Shown: positions 1-11,992 of the stretch, piece after piece
Layout: each line of letters begins with the position of its first letter
Position numbering within the stretch: the stretch's first letter is position 1
Origin: Plasmopara viticola
Taxonomy: Eukaryota > Oomycota > Peronosporomycetes > Peronosporales > Peronosporaceae
Assembly: GCA_001695595.3 (NCBI GenBank)
Contig: MBPM02000034.1
Coordinates: forward strand, 558,001 to 622,000
DNA: 64,000 nucleotides
Direction: 5' to 3'
The notes under the pieces: model-generated
What the model was told of the DNA's origin: nothing
Seen by the model: only the letters and a program-made list of their open reading frames with translations
Database searches by the model: none
Program-made: the position numbers and the translations under genes

Positions 1-760
1 CCATCCTGATTCTTTCACGCTCTTATTCAATGGCCAAAGCCTTCTCTCGCACAAACTGATGCGTTTCTTCAAGAATGCCGTATTCGCGACACAAATTGAG
101 AACTTAAGTTTCTTGAGCAAAGATGAACCTCCATTCACTCTCATTGTCGAGAACTTTGCATGATTGTGGGACATCTCATCGACTTTTTTTGCTCCCGCCG
201 CACCCACTGACAGCGCATAAAACTCGATCAATTCCGTCTGACGTCTGGTAGATAGTGATGCGTGGTAGCTTCTCAAAAAGTTTCAACTGAATTGACTTTT
301 TGGACTGGATATTTGGCCTCTGCTCTTGCTGCCATAGTGCCATACCTGGGGATGAGACTACCATGCCTGGATATGGCATACTCATGTATGGACAAGGGAT
401 TAGTGTCAAGCAATGAAAAAAAATGGCAAAGAGATACCACACTTCTTTTTCTTACGTAACCTTATGGAGAATTTCAATCTAAACTTTAAAATCAAGACGT
501 TAAAGGAAGGTGCTTGGGGGCGCTAACCCAGCAATCGTACGAAGCCAAAGAAATAGATCTGATGAAGTTAAATTGCAAGGCAGTTTAATGGCTGGCTGAC
601 TTTGACTATGGGAAATGGTCCATTGCCCATAGTCCATGCTCACGATATGGAAGGCTTACTCCCAATAACGTCGAATCGTGAAGAACGCGCCGAAAAACAT
701 CCGTAAAATGCCGATCTTGGATTGTATGATGGCAATTGAATGCTATGTCGGTACGAATGG
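1..760. other. Gene-free left edge
   Basis: No open frame here has recognisable motifs or is supported by splice sites. The short frames on both strands are what random AT-rich sequence gives. The right end runs into the MULE relic, whose similarity to the second copy near 13.8 kb starts at about 765. Sequence to the left of that may belong to the same element but shows no match inside the window. Confidence 0.5.
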
Positions 761-764
761 ACTC

Positions 765-1400
765 AAAATTGCTGGACAGACCAAACAATGGGGTGTGGTT
801 AAGTCTTATGCTGCCAGTTGCATCACTTCTACGTGAAAAACGTAAAGGAATCAATCAAGTAATGTAAGTTCAACTTCATCGTTTGTTGTGTCGGTTCGAA
901 TTGGCACAAACGAGCCAATGGAGTATGCTGTTGAGGTAAACAGTACCAGTGGTACCTGTGCATGCGGTTATGTGAAGGATATGAATGCTGCATGTCGACA
1001 CCTCATAGCAGCTCTCAAGTTTTCAAATCAGCTGTCACGTACAGAATTGTTGTTTAGGGATACGTGGTCAATCAAAGCGTATCTACTTGCTTACGATGAA
1101 GCTCTCGAAGTGAAGCCAACTGTGACAAAAAGTAAACTGGTCTCGAGGAAGCATCTTTCACCATATCCGTCCAAAAAAAGGTCGGTACAAAAAGAAGCGA
1201 ATCGAATCACAGCATGCTACATTAGCAGTTGACGCACCAAAAAGTATATATCGATGCGTCAGCTGTGGTCAAGTGGGACATAACGAGCGTCGATGCACCA
1301 AGTAATGCGCAGCATAAAGGTATATTTTCTTTTGAAAGTTAATATTTTTATATACTTTTTTTTCAGTAGTTTTTTTACTTTGAAGGTGGATTTTTATTTT
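765..1400 (+). mobile_element. MULE transposase C-terminal relic, copy A (SWIM plus zinc knuckle)
   Basis: This is the C-terminal end of a Mutator-like (MULE) transposase. The frame starting near 888 carries a SWIM zinc finger, CxC-x9-CxH (CACG...AACRHL). A CCHC zinc knuckle, CVSCGQVGHNERRC, is encoded at about 1249-1290 and is followed by a stop. Between the two the frame breaks at about 1175-1185: compared with copy B near 13.4 kb a couple of bases are missing from a GRPKKKR-like basic stretch, so the element cannot make an intact protein. The catalytic DDE core is not attached on this strand. Similarity to copy B continues into the AT-rich 3' flank to about 1400, which suggests shared element ends. 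Family assignment rests on SWIM, AT-hook-like run and knuckle together. Confidence 0.75.
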
Positions 1401-1559
1401 AGTGTGATTGAAGGTTATAGTTTTTACAATAAACTAAATATTTTTTACACTTAACATTTTTCATCAAATTAATTGAATTAGTTTTCTGTCTGAAACAGCC
1501 ATTATTCTCATCATTGGATTATGTATCCTGGGTACGCTTCCCTCCTAAACTCAGACTTC

Positions 1560-2280
1560 CACGATCGGATACTACGAAGGCTGGAAATACAGGTTAATGC
1601 TGGAACAGGAACTTGATGGAACACGCCCAATTTGCTTTAGTCTCACTGCTGACGAATGTGACTACAACAATCTGAATCTCATTGTTCCCATTTTTGAAAG
1701 CGCCACCAACAGCACATCTCCAACTTTCTTTGAAAAAAGTGCCATTCAATGCCATACCACGTAATGCATATGGAGCAAACGCATGAAATTCTTGCATATA
1801 ACCAATTACTGCTCGCAGGAACACTTTTTCTTTAACTCAATAGATACCGCATGCCCGCGTTTCTCAAGTGCTTCGCAGTACGACAAAATTAATTAAAATC
1901 GATTCAAATCGTCACCATAAACTTTTCCATAAGCCTTTTGCAAGCGTTCACACAGTTGTCGTACGTCACAACTATCCCCATGCCTTTTAAATGATCACGA
2001 ATGATGTCTGGCGACAGGTTTCGGCGTGTGTTTGCATTTATTTCCGCACGACATCACTTTGCGCCAGCTGCTTCGCCGTAAGCGCACGTCGAGCATCCCG
2101 TGAGTGAAGAGCAACCGATGTCACATCAGATGTGTGCGCGAAAAATCGTGTCGGATGTCCAAAACTCTTCTCATACGCAAGTCGAATTATAAATGAACAT
2201 GATGCATTCGAACAGATTTGTGTCAACGGAAGTCGCTTTGAGTAACCACGTATGCACGGCAACAACGGCGATTGTACTCA
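1560..2280 (-). mobile_element. MULE transposase core relic, opposite strand
   Basis: Two minus-strand frames look like successive pieces of a MULE transposase. The piece at 2265-2038 resembles the N-terminal DNA-binding region of such proteins. The piece at 1824-1594 has the arrangement around the first catalytic acid of the DDE core: NGTFF, then a glycine- and hydrophobic-rich strand and a GNN turn, then a run ending ETKANW. In active relatives the first residue of NGTF is aspartate, so the catalytic acid seems lost. Frames are interrupted between the pieces. The strand is opposite to copy A just to the left, so this is a separate insertion or a rearrangement, not one element. Confidence 0.55.
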
Positions 2281-2699
2281 ACAACCGCGGGTTTCACATC
2301 TTCTCGACTCTCGTAAATTTGAGTAGAAATGATATCCTTTTCATTTGATGAGCTTACGTCAGACTCTTCGCTTGCCACCCGCGTCTCTCCCACCATGTCT
2401 TCTCTCGTCGTCGTTTAATCGACTGTTGAAGTAATGATAATGTTTGTGCCAACCACGAAGTCTTCTATGCCTCGAATCTTTTCTGTCATTTCACAGCACC
2501 GTACCTACTTTGGTCATAACACCTTCGGCTCAACCTCATTTTGCCCTATTCGCCAAACAGCCACAGTCTTTCACTCCTACCATCCGAAGACGGGGGTACC
2601 ATGAGACTCCCATACGAACTATGCTAAGATGTTTTTGTGGATTAAGGTGCACTTCGTAGTATCGACTTACGCCAAGACTTTAGACAGTATACAAACTAC

Positions 2700-2995
2700 T
2701 TGTCCAGTCTATGTAGTGATTCCCATATTTGTATCAAGTGGATTCAAACCCGCGCTATCTCTCTTTTTGCGTTGCATCTTAACCATCACTTCAAGGCTCC
2801 TCGAAGATTGTATGCGATTAAACTACTTTTTAGTGGTATGAATTCTCTATTTTTTTACATATATATTTTTGCCATTGTTGCAAAACTATTTAGTGCTATG
2901 TATATTTTTTTGCTTTTTCATCTTTTTTTTGGAGGAGTACTTTTTGAATTCTCTCATTAATTCTACATCAAACTCTTTCAAGTTTTCTTTCAATG
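2700..2995 (-). mobile_element. Fragment of the same MULE family, copy C
   Basis: This stretch is a diverged duplicate of about 13750-14010. Shared blocks include the run around TTTTTGCCATTGTTGCAAA (2866-2884 and 13951-13969) and TTGGAGGAGTA at the right end. In the copy at 13.8 kb the block is continuous with the minus-strand MULE coding part, so here only the region upstream of the SWIM domain survives. Read on the minus strand it still gives a short helix-like stretch (SLEVMVKMQ), matched by SLEEMVKMQ in the other copy. Confidence 0.6.
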
Positions 2996-3503
2996 ATGGA
3001 CATTTATTCTTGATATATTTATTGTTACACGTTCGATTGAGACATTGTTTATCATTTTCAACAATTTACTTAACGGATTTGTTTTTATGTATACCCAAAA
3101 TCATGATATAATTTTCCTCTCCATGTTGGAATTTAAAATTACCTTGTAAAACCGTTTAATATTCGAGTCTTCGGATTGTTGGTGGTATAACGATCGACAG
3201 TATGATGCGTCGTACACTTCTTCTAATTTCGCTGCCAGAACCGGCTGCTTAGCCAATAACAATTTTTTAAATATGAGTAGGATAGAACTTTGACCGCATG
3301 TAACATAGCTCTGCGAACAAGCAAGGTAAAGCTGCAATGACAGAATTGGAAAGCGGTTTGTCAAAAGAATCAAAATGAAAAAGTTGTGCCTAGGCAAGGT
3401 GCACTATCTTTAGTGGATAATTCATTACGCACCTGATGCACCGTGCGAAGACTTTCAAGGGTGCATCCTTTCATCTTATATCGTCAAGGCAGAACCAACA
3501 AGG

Positions 3504-3806
3504 TCAGCAGTCCAGAACTACTAGAGAAATACTACCATCCCCACCGACGATTTCACAGGATGTGAACCTCGGTAGTCCCACAATTTTCGAAGTACCTCTT
3601 CTGTTAGTCGGTAGTGTGGAGATTAATGTGTTTAGGGGGGCGTGCAAGTTTTCTCGCACCAAATAACCATGGTGGTGTGTGAGACCGTATCTTATGGCAG
3701 CTCGGAATTTCACCGCGAGTTCTACAATATGCATAAAAAGTTCAGGGTGACTTCTAAAAAATGGCGCAAAGCCGGGCAACATAATGTCGACTAAAAATTG
3801 CGACAT
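3504..3806 (-). CDS. Hypothetical 100-residue ORF
   Basis: A minus-strand frame of 100 codons starts with ATG and ends with TGA. Amino-acid composition is balanced (no low complexity), and the sequence is mixed hydrophobic and basic with a His run (HHH) in the middle. I do not recognise a family, signal peptide or splice sites. It lies in repeat debris between MULE fragments, so it may be a relic of an element or chance. A protein search and transcript data would decide. Confidence 0.2.
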   Translation of the reverse strand: MSQFLVDIMLPGFAPFFRSHPELFMHIVELAVKFRAAIRYGLTHHHGYLVRENLHAPLNTLISTLPTNRRGTSKIVGLPRFTSCEIVGGDGSISLVVLDC

Positions 3807-4225
3807 GAGCGAAAGTACTGCTCAAGGACGCATAACATTATTAAAGCTTTGTAAAATGTCGTCCTAGAGCCGGATGATATGAAACTTGCGAATTATAGAC
3901 GGGACCTAACATTCTCAGAAATGGATATGTATCGGATCAGGCGACTTTAACTGCGCTTGGATCGATCGCCGACTAAATCGGCCGGAGTCGGCATGATAAA
4001 CCCAGGTTTCGGTAGACGAGGCCGTTTAATTGAGCTCTAACGCTCGTTTGCCTTCGACAAGGTGAGAAATGCAATTTTCAGAGCGAAAAACGATTCAGCA
4101 CTATATTTGCTTCCTATGCAGCCACTAACTTGTTTAAGGGGCAATGTGCTCTGCCGGTCTTGTAATTAGACATTTTACATTAAAAAGCGACAATACCTGC
4201 TACTGGCTCAACTGTTGAGCCATTG

Positions 4226-4300
4226 CAACCACTCAGCGTTAATCACTACTCAGCGTTTGAAACCACCCAGCGTTTATCACCACTCAGCGTTTATCAAGTT
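4226..4300. repeat. 17-bp minisatellite, about four units
   Basis: The block CAGCGTT starts at 4234, 4251, 4268 and 4285, an exact 17-bp period. The consensus unit is close to CACTCAGCGTTTATCAC with a few substitutions. Just upstream, at about 4205-4221, a 7-bp hairpin (GGCTCAA / TTGAGCC) is present. Confidence 0.85.
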
Positions 4301-5612
4301 GCTAATCTAGAAGCTTAGTATCGAAGGAGAAATTGAGATCAAAGTTTTGTGCAAGAGAAAATGATCAGCTTCTCTTCTAGCGCGTCCGATAAACTATATA
4401 AAAAAGAATTTGAGCCGATTTACCCGGTCTTGCTGTCTCTCAAATCGATCAATTCGATCAGATGTTAAGATGAGGTTGGCTTGCTGATGGTCAATTCCAA
4501 AATTTTAGCGATGATGCTTTGAGATGGGCAAAGGGATGCGGTAGGAGTCATTAAGATACCTTGCAGACCCTCAAGGCGCAGAGTTTTGTGACTACAGAGC
4601 TTAATTTCCACATTCAGATTTCGCAAGCCTCATCAAAATTCTGTTAACTGGTAATAGCTTGATAACACTCTGTAAAAATTGTACTGGCAATTTAAAATGA
4701 AGTCTCTAAAATACATATTTGCCTATAAGATGTCACGAAGGACGTCTATGAGCTCGGTGGTCCAAGACTGTTTAGAACATCAGTCGTGTGAGCTATCGCA
4801 GAGATCCGTTTGCGTCTCATTCGATTAAGTTTCCATATTGCGACAATGAATTTAAGTCTGAATCAGCTCCTGCACATTATGCTAGTGTCCCTCTGCGACA
4901 AGCTGACATTCTGCCGGGTCGAATCACACTCGAAGCAAAGCAGTTCGCGAGAAGATTGTTGGTGTTGTAAGATGACACCGCAGTATTCGTGAAAGGACGA
5001 CGGTGTCTGACGTCGGTCAATCGTGTCTATGGCGTGCAAACAAAAGACGGCTGTGATGAAATTATATATGGGAAGGACAATTGGCCCGATTTCGGGTGTG
5101 AAGATCGGTAGTCTTTTTGGCTGTAAGCGGTAATTGATCGGAGAAATCAATCGATGGGCTATTTGTCAGTACTACTTGATTACACGTGCTCAAATTGGTT
5201 GTGGGATTCGATCTTAAAGAATAAATTGATCGGCATCGAAGATATCGAGAGCCCAACAATGGTAAGGCTCAGCCTGTACTCGGTTCACTATCTTACATCT
5301 ACGACGCTTTGGGTGACAACCGAAATTTGGGATATTTTGTGCAAAATAGTACATCTGCTAGTGAACAAATATGACCAGTAATTTCTGCTGAAGCCTTAGA
5401 GGATTCCTTATGCATCATGTGCTAAAAGACGGACTCAAGTGAAGAATAAGGGATATGAAAGCGCTGATTGGTAACCCAATGCCGCGGGCGCTGCAAACAA
5501 TGCATTTTCTTAACATTCTTATTTAAAGTTGCAGATTGATCCACGACTGCACACTTTACGCATCACTGCTCTATGCTTGTTGTTTCGGTGTAATTTGTTT
5601 ATTTTGTAACGG

Positions 5613-5694
5613 GTCAATTTGCCCGAGTAGTCTAAGGGGTTACGTTCAGGTCGTACTGTTTTCGAACGAGTGGGTTCAAATCCCACAGCTGACA
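5613..5694 (+). tRNA. tRNA-Leu(CAG)-like sequence, probably degenerate
   Basis: The stretch has the layout of a class II tRNA: a D arm with CCC/GGG, an anticodon loop TTCAGGT (anticodon CAG, Leu), a variable arm around TTTTCGAA, and a good T arm GTGGG-TTCAAAT-CCCAC. The acceptor stem pairs at five or six of seven positions with one A-C mismatch, and the anticodon stem has a mismatch at its outer pair. The internal A box departs from the consensus. This fits a tRNA pseudogene or the head of a tRNA-derived SINE better than a working gene. A similar, more decayed sequence lies on the minus strand at about 36790-36870. Confidence 0.45.
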
Positions 5695-8600
5695 AGTCAT
5701 CCTGCTAGTGTCCTTGAGACTACTATAGTTCATTTAGCGCTAGTTATAAAGAAGTAAGACACTTCGCATCTAGCTTTTCTACCACCGACTACACGGATAT
5801 TTGAAATATAAATGCCTTGAGAACAAAAACGTTTTCATCAGATTAGGCTGAACCACGTAATTTAAATGTGAGTGACTAATGGGTTGTGCTTCAGCATGGT
5901 AAAACACAGAATCGCGACCACTCTGGTCTTGCGAAAATTTGTACTAGATTGTATAGTTGCCGTCATAGTTTATGCTAGCGACTGGACAACCTCGGCCGCG
6001 CAGATGTAAGATCACGATGGCATGTATATAAATAGTATTGATTAGTCGTACGCTGAAAACAAACGAGCGGACTATAGTATTCTGCATATCTTGACCGTAT
6101 GTTCCACGATGTAGACCACCCGATCTATCAGGGTACTGGCCCGGCGCTTGAATAGAGCTTGAGTATTCCAACCATCAGCGATGGCTTTCTCTGGAAATCA
6201 TAGAGTACGCCAAAGGAAAGAACATACATCTGGGTCAAATCCCAGCAAGTGTCACTTCACAGGAGAACTCATTTTGCTGTCGACTTTTTCTAGGAAGAGA
6301 GTGCACCAGCAATTTGTCGCGAATTCTTAATGAGACTCATAATAATGTTGACGAATTGTCGAGCGTTAAGTGCTATGGTGTTGTGCGCAATTCAGTCGTA
6401 TAGACTTCACCTAAGTAGAAGATCGCTCAAGCGCAACCTTGTATTCTACCTGCTTGATTTGTGTATGGGACAAAGTTCCACGGCCTTTAGATTTGGTTTG
6501 CTGTCTGATATATTGAGCTTTCGTGTCTTAAAAGTGAGCAGAATTTGTTTACCGACAGGCTAACCAGTGCAGCATTTAACAGCAAGCTGGACCGGCACTT
6601 ACCTCAAAAGCAAATCATGCAGACCTAATCTCCCTCGATCGACTGCCTGATCTCTTGATACGGAGGAATAACAACTAGCTACGTCGTAGCCTCGTCGCAT
6701 AGCCCTCCCGGAGATGCTACGAGCAGACGCAATACAGCACATCGGAACGCATCAGTTATTTTGAGCTTAAGATGATTGGTGGCATCAAAAGCATACCTTG
6801 GCGAGGAGCTTAAAAGGTTAGAAGCGGAAGAGAAGCGGTTGTTTATCAAGGTGTTGGACAACTCCTAGATTATCAAGGGCAGAATGTCCACAAATGGAGA
6901 CGCCAAATGCTATGCGTGATTTGACCGTAAAATTGGTACCTGCAACAAGACAACTTGCGTCATTATCATACAAACTAAAAAAAAGAAAATTATAAAAATG
7001 GTATAAATTTACTCACGAGTGGAGCACATATTCATTGACGCGGCATTGTCAGGAGTGTACAATGGCGTGTGAAATATTGTTTGGATTATGAGACTGGATG
7101 GTTCATCTTGCTTTTTGCAAGTGACTTATCCTCTTCAGTACAATCCAATTAGCCAAACCCTGTCTCTGCCTTGATTTTGATTGGGAAAAACAAAGTTATT
7201 GGTACGCATCAGTTTGCTTTGAGATATGCAGCAGCTAAAGCGATCGGATTAATACAATATTGTCAAAAAAGTAAAAACGAGATTTAGTGTTTCGGAGTTC
7301 TCCGAAATGATCGGAAACCAGATTACGTCTATGGTGGGCTACCCTTTGTCATAGGCAGATTCAGCGCACTAAGATGGGTACCAGTCTCAAACCAATGAAA
7401 CATGGTAAAAACTTTTTATCGAGCTGCAACGAGCTGTACCTTATATTACACTAAGCGGAAGGAAGCAGGTCTTACTAAGTTTAGCCCTTTCTATCTACTT
7501 GAATCAACCCTGGTTTATAATTAGTTACATAAAGCCTTCAGATTTTGTCATATGCCAAAGTATATATTCATCCTAATACCAATTTAAGTATGATTGCAAT
7601 ATTTTTTCCTCATGTATTAATCATATTGTGACCTTCCTAAAATCTCAAGCACCTACCGTGAGTGTAGACTAACGAGCAGGAAGCAGGAGTGGACATCCGA
7701 TGGTGCGAGCAAAGTCTGGGAAATAGGCAAAACAGCTAGAGCAACTTTAGCGAATTGTGGGAATACATTGACCGGCTTGGATACGATGCCGCCAGCACAA
7801 ACCACTGCGACTGGTGAGCTAAGTTGCTTCAAAAAGTTGATAGAAACGACGCGTATGGTGAGCTAACAGCCCGGTCAGACGTAGCCTAATGTGAAGCATA
7901 CGACAGTCGCTTTACACGTGAGTATAGGAAGTGTCATTACTTTCTTTGCAAACAAACAAACTGGACGTGTCAGACAAAAAATCTGTCGCTAGCATCTTGT
8001 AATTGCTGTATTAAGTCGTATTAGAATCGATGGAGTGCTTTAAACTTTTTTTCTTTTATCGATTTATCTGCAACTTTTGAATGCGCTGGATAAATTATGC
8101 ATTGAATCGGTTTGGCTACTTAAATTGCTCTTTGAACTTTTTAAATTTGATGATATGCTTCACCACTACAAGGCTGTAAAGTGACGAAACGCACCAAGTT
8201 GCATACCTGCGATCATTAGTGCATACCCTTCCGCAAATTCTCCAACATAATTATACAAGCAATTAAAAGCGTTCATAAGCCATTTTAAGCTTTCAAATAC
8301 GGCCTACCACAGCATCATAGGATTATTAGACATCCCTTGCTTCTAACGTAAATCATTTTGTAGGGTGTGTCTTTCGGCGCAAAGGCCAATGTTGTGTCAC
8401 GCGGCATTTAGTTTGCAAAGCTACTGTGGTGATTTTATGACAATAATTCTAAAAGTTGTAAGCGCCAATGGCGCAATAGCAGTACCACGTCCCTCATTTG
8501 TATTTAACGGATCTGCAAAAGCGATAATCTACTTGGTAAACTGTGTTTTTTATCATCTTTAAAAATTGCTTAAATTGAGTGATGATATGAAACAGTTCTT

Positions 8601-11600
8601 ATATCTCATGTCTTATAGCGATAGTTTGTCGATGCCGACTTTTTTTAGCTCAGCAGCAAACAATGCACTCAGACTCAACAGGTGCAGTAGTCTTTATGCT
8701 CAGTCACTAGAGTTAGCGATTATTGTCGCTACAGCTCAAGGCATGGTTTGGATCACCTGAGGTCGTCGTGGCAATAATCATTAGAAGTGACACTGTATCT
8801 CGCTTCTAGAGCAAGTTTATCTTTGTGCCCAACCATAGGAATTTGATGATGAATAGAATGAACACTACATGTGAGCACAAATCTATAAAATTAATCAGAC
8901 TTGTGGAGCACTTCAGACTTTTATACTTCAGGCACACCATCGGCTACCTGTACGGCTGATTTAGGACACTCATGTCTTAAACGGACGGTGGTCAGCTTTC
9001 CAAGAGGAGTATGTGATGTTACGAGTAACATCTTCAAAGGATTTTCGACTTAAAATCTAGCCAAGAATGCAGTCGCGTCGACCTTTAAAGGGCTTAATGG
9101 CTCTGTCGTCTAAGATATTATAGTACACATACCATGTTATAGCGCCCACAATCATCCCAATAGATACGATAATCTTATCAGCCATGGGGGCATTTGTGGC
9201 ATCCAAAGAGCGATTTAGCATCGTATCACCATTAATTATTCAAGAAGTATGAAAACACTTGAGTAGATTTGTTAATCGTAGCTGGAAGTGCTATGTTACC
9301 CAAGTGTGAGGCCGTGCTACCCACTGTGTTTTGTCATTTGCTTGCAGAAGTTTGTCATCTGCAGTCGGTAACTTAAGAATATACGCTACTCGTAATTACC
9401 TTCTCGATCCGATAACTCAATGCCAAAAGCACCAGCGATTGCCGCAGACGCTTGAGGTAACGTTCTAAGTGTGGGTAACATAGAGCCATATATGGCTGAC
9501 ATTGAGCCGCCAAAAGCTTGTAGTAGAATCTCCAGTTGGGTACCCACAAAGAGCACCAAAGTTTTGCAAGAGGGTAGCGTATGTTCACAGAACATAGTAA
9601 ACAATTCATAGTCACAAATGAAAGCTAAGCAATAACACGAGAGCGTAACATAACTTTGCTAAAAAAAATACGAATGCAATACGAAATCATTCCTTGGGTG
9701 TCACAAATGATGTCTTAGTTGGTAATAAAATCATCATTTAAATTCACAGGGGTGAGGACATGTAATTAGGTCGTTGTGTCACAGCAGATGCGGATTGATT
9801 TTAGATTTCGCCGAAGGCTTTAAAGATACTGAGCTTTAAACAGCTTAAATATACTGAGTTTTTGGCTAAGCTCAAAGCCAAAAAAATCTCTGAGGCGGTA
9901 TTTATCAAGATAGAAATTCATCTCGTGGATATCTAAAGCCAACGTACGTTACGCCTTGTATCAGACAATTCAGATATCCAGTATTTTTCTTCTGTGAATG
10001 GTCCACAGTCACAGTCCCTATCAGATAAAGAAGTGGGATATGAGAATATTCGCAAGCCAAACACAAGGTTTGCGCCACAAGGTGTCACGAGAGCAGTGTT
10101 AGCTTTAAATTCCTTCTTCGCCAAAACGGCAACTATCGGCACCCAGGCACCTTGATATCCAGTCGACTATGTCACGTCGGGCACAGAGGGAGCCTTTTCA
10201 CGATAAGCATTGCTCAGCGGATTTCGTGCTGAATCTCGTGCATCATCAGGGTCGCGCACTTGATATCTTGGCGTAAAGCCAAACTAACCTCGCATGGTCA
10301 TAGCTTTTACTGTTTTCTTCAAGAGTTGCTTAGTAGATACGCTTGAAAGGCCTTACTGTCGATGCTACAGCCGAGAATCGCATAAGGTTCGGCCGCGTGC
10401 ATATGGATACAATCTTGACTGATCTGCTATTATTTTAGGGCAAGTGTATCACACATGACATGAGGCGAAAGATGTGTATTACGAGCACTGCTCCTTGGCT
10501 CTTATTGCTCCACGCGCATTGATGTGGCCTCGCCCGAATTGACTTGGCTTAACGCCGGCCATGCTATCGTCGACACTCAGCGAATGTGCCTCCTATGACC
10601 GTTAATCAGAGATGTACAGGCCTCTTTTTGTGTCCTTGACAATGTTTGTGTCTATCGCATCGACATTTTAAATTCGAAAGACTGACAAGACACAGTTAAG
10701 TACTCTCGCCGATTGCACTTCATATTTTGAAAGATTGACACCAAAGTTTCTTTGGGAATAAAGTGGGTGGCGCTTAAAGCCTTTGAGCTAGGGCTTACGC
10801 AGCTTTGCCAACGTCGTAACCAGAATGAGGTCATGCCTTACATTTTGGTCCAGTAATTGATGCTGTCAAGGTCATGAAACCTCAAACTTTTCCCCAACTC
10901 AAATCTAGGTACACCGATCCTCGTTCCTGTCGCTAAGCAAACAGTGACACTACATTTAATTGTAGATCGTCAAGAATTGTAGACTTCCTTTGATTGTAGA
11001 GCATTAATCCCAATTTTTCACTACCTCTAAGTCGATAAGAACATCGTAAAAACTCTTTACCGCTGCTCCAACACCTTGCGGGTCAGTATACAAGCACAAC
11101 TTATGTTACATACACGAAGGTCTTTGTAGATAAACTCTGTCGAGCCCTGTATTCGACAAAATATATCACTTTCGTTAGAGTCGTCTCGCACCCTCAAAGT
11201 ATTGGCGCTTACCACGGCATACCAGACAACTTGATGGCAGCGACTTTCTAACTCTGAGCTTTGACGCTTGACGCAAGAGAAGTCACACGCACAAATGGCG
11301 AATATCATTGCAGATGACACAACGATGATTACTTATATGCTGGTAAAATGTACTATGGTTTACTTTCTCTCATCAGTCAAGCTACTATCCATCAAAATTG
11401 AAGCGCGCAATGTTTTTTGGCTCTGTTAGATTGTCTTGCTGCCTAACTTTCAATTACCTTTCAGTGTCACCTTCATGGTCTCTTCAAAAGTGGTCGGGTT
11501 TGCACGGAAAATCATGTATCAGGCTGTGCCCGTATTTACTTTGTCAATAAAGACGGTGAACGTTCACTTGTAAATATCTATAACCCGAAAAGAAAAGAGA

Positions 11601-11912
11601 AATTGTAATTTTATGATACTGGCTCAAAAAGACATGATTTTTATAAAAATGAGAGAACGAGAAAAGTGATTATAAGCAAAACCTTTTGACGGTTAAATCG
11701 CTCAATAAAATTCATCTAAATTCTTAATCGATGATCGAGTGATTTGAGGTGTCAGTCTTGAAAACTGAAGTATATACAAATAACGAATGGTATATCAACC
11801 AAAAGAACAATCAAATCTTCAATAAAATAAATACGTAAGCCTTTTCTTACCTAAGCATATTGCAAGGAAGGGCAAGCAAACACTGCGCCCATAGTTGTAT
11901 AGCAAACAGACT

Positions 11913-11992
11913 AGAGCTTGTTAAGCTCAGACAGGTGAGAATCGCCGCATCAAACGAGCAATTTTACGTACCTTTTCCTCTTAACAAGCTCT
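11913..11992. repeat. Small inverted-repeat (MITE-like) element
   Basis: An 80-bp segment is bounded by perfect 13-bp inverted repeats: AGAGCTTGTTAAG at 11913-11925 and its complement at 11980-11992. The same motif, extended to AGAGCTTGTTAAGCT, occurs again alone at 40657-40671. No coding capacity. The inner bases TGTTAA...TTAACA would also suit LTR-type ends, but there is no second LTR. Confidence 0.45.
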
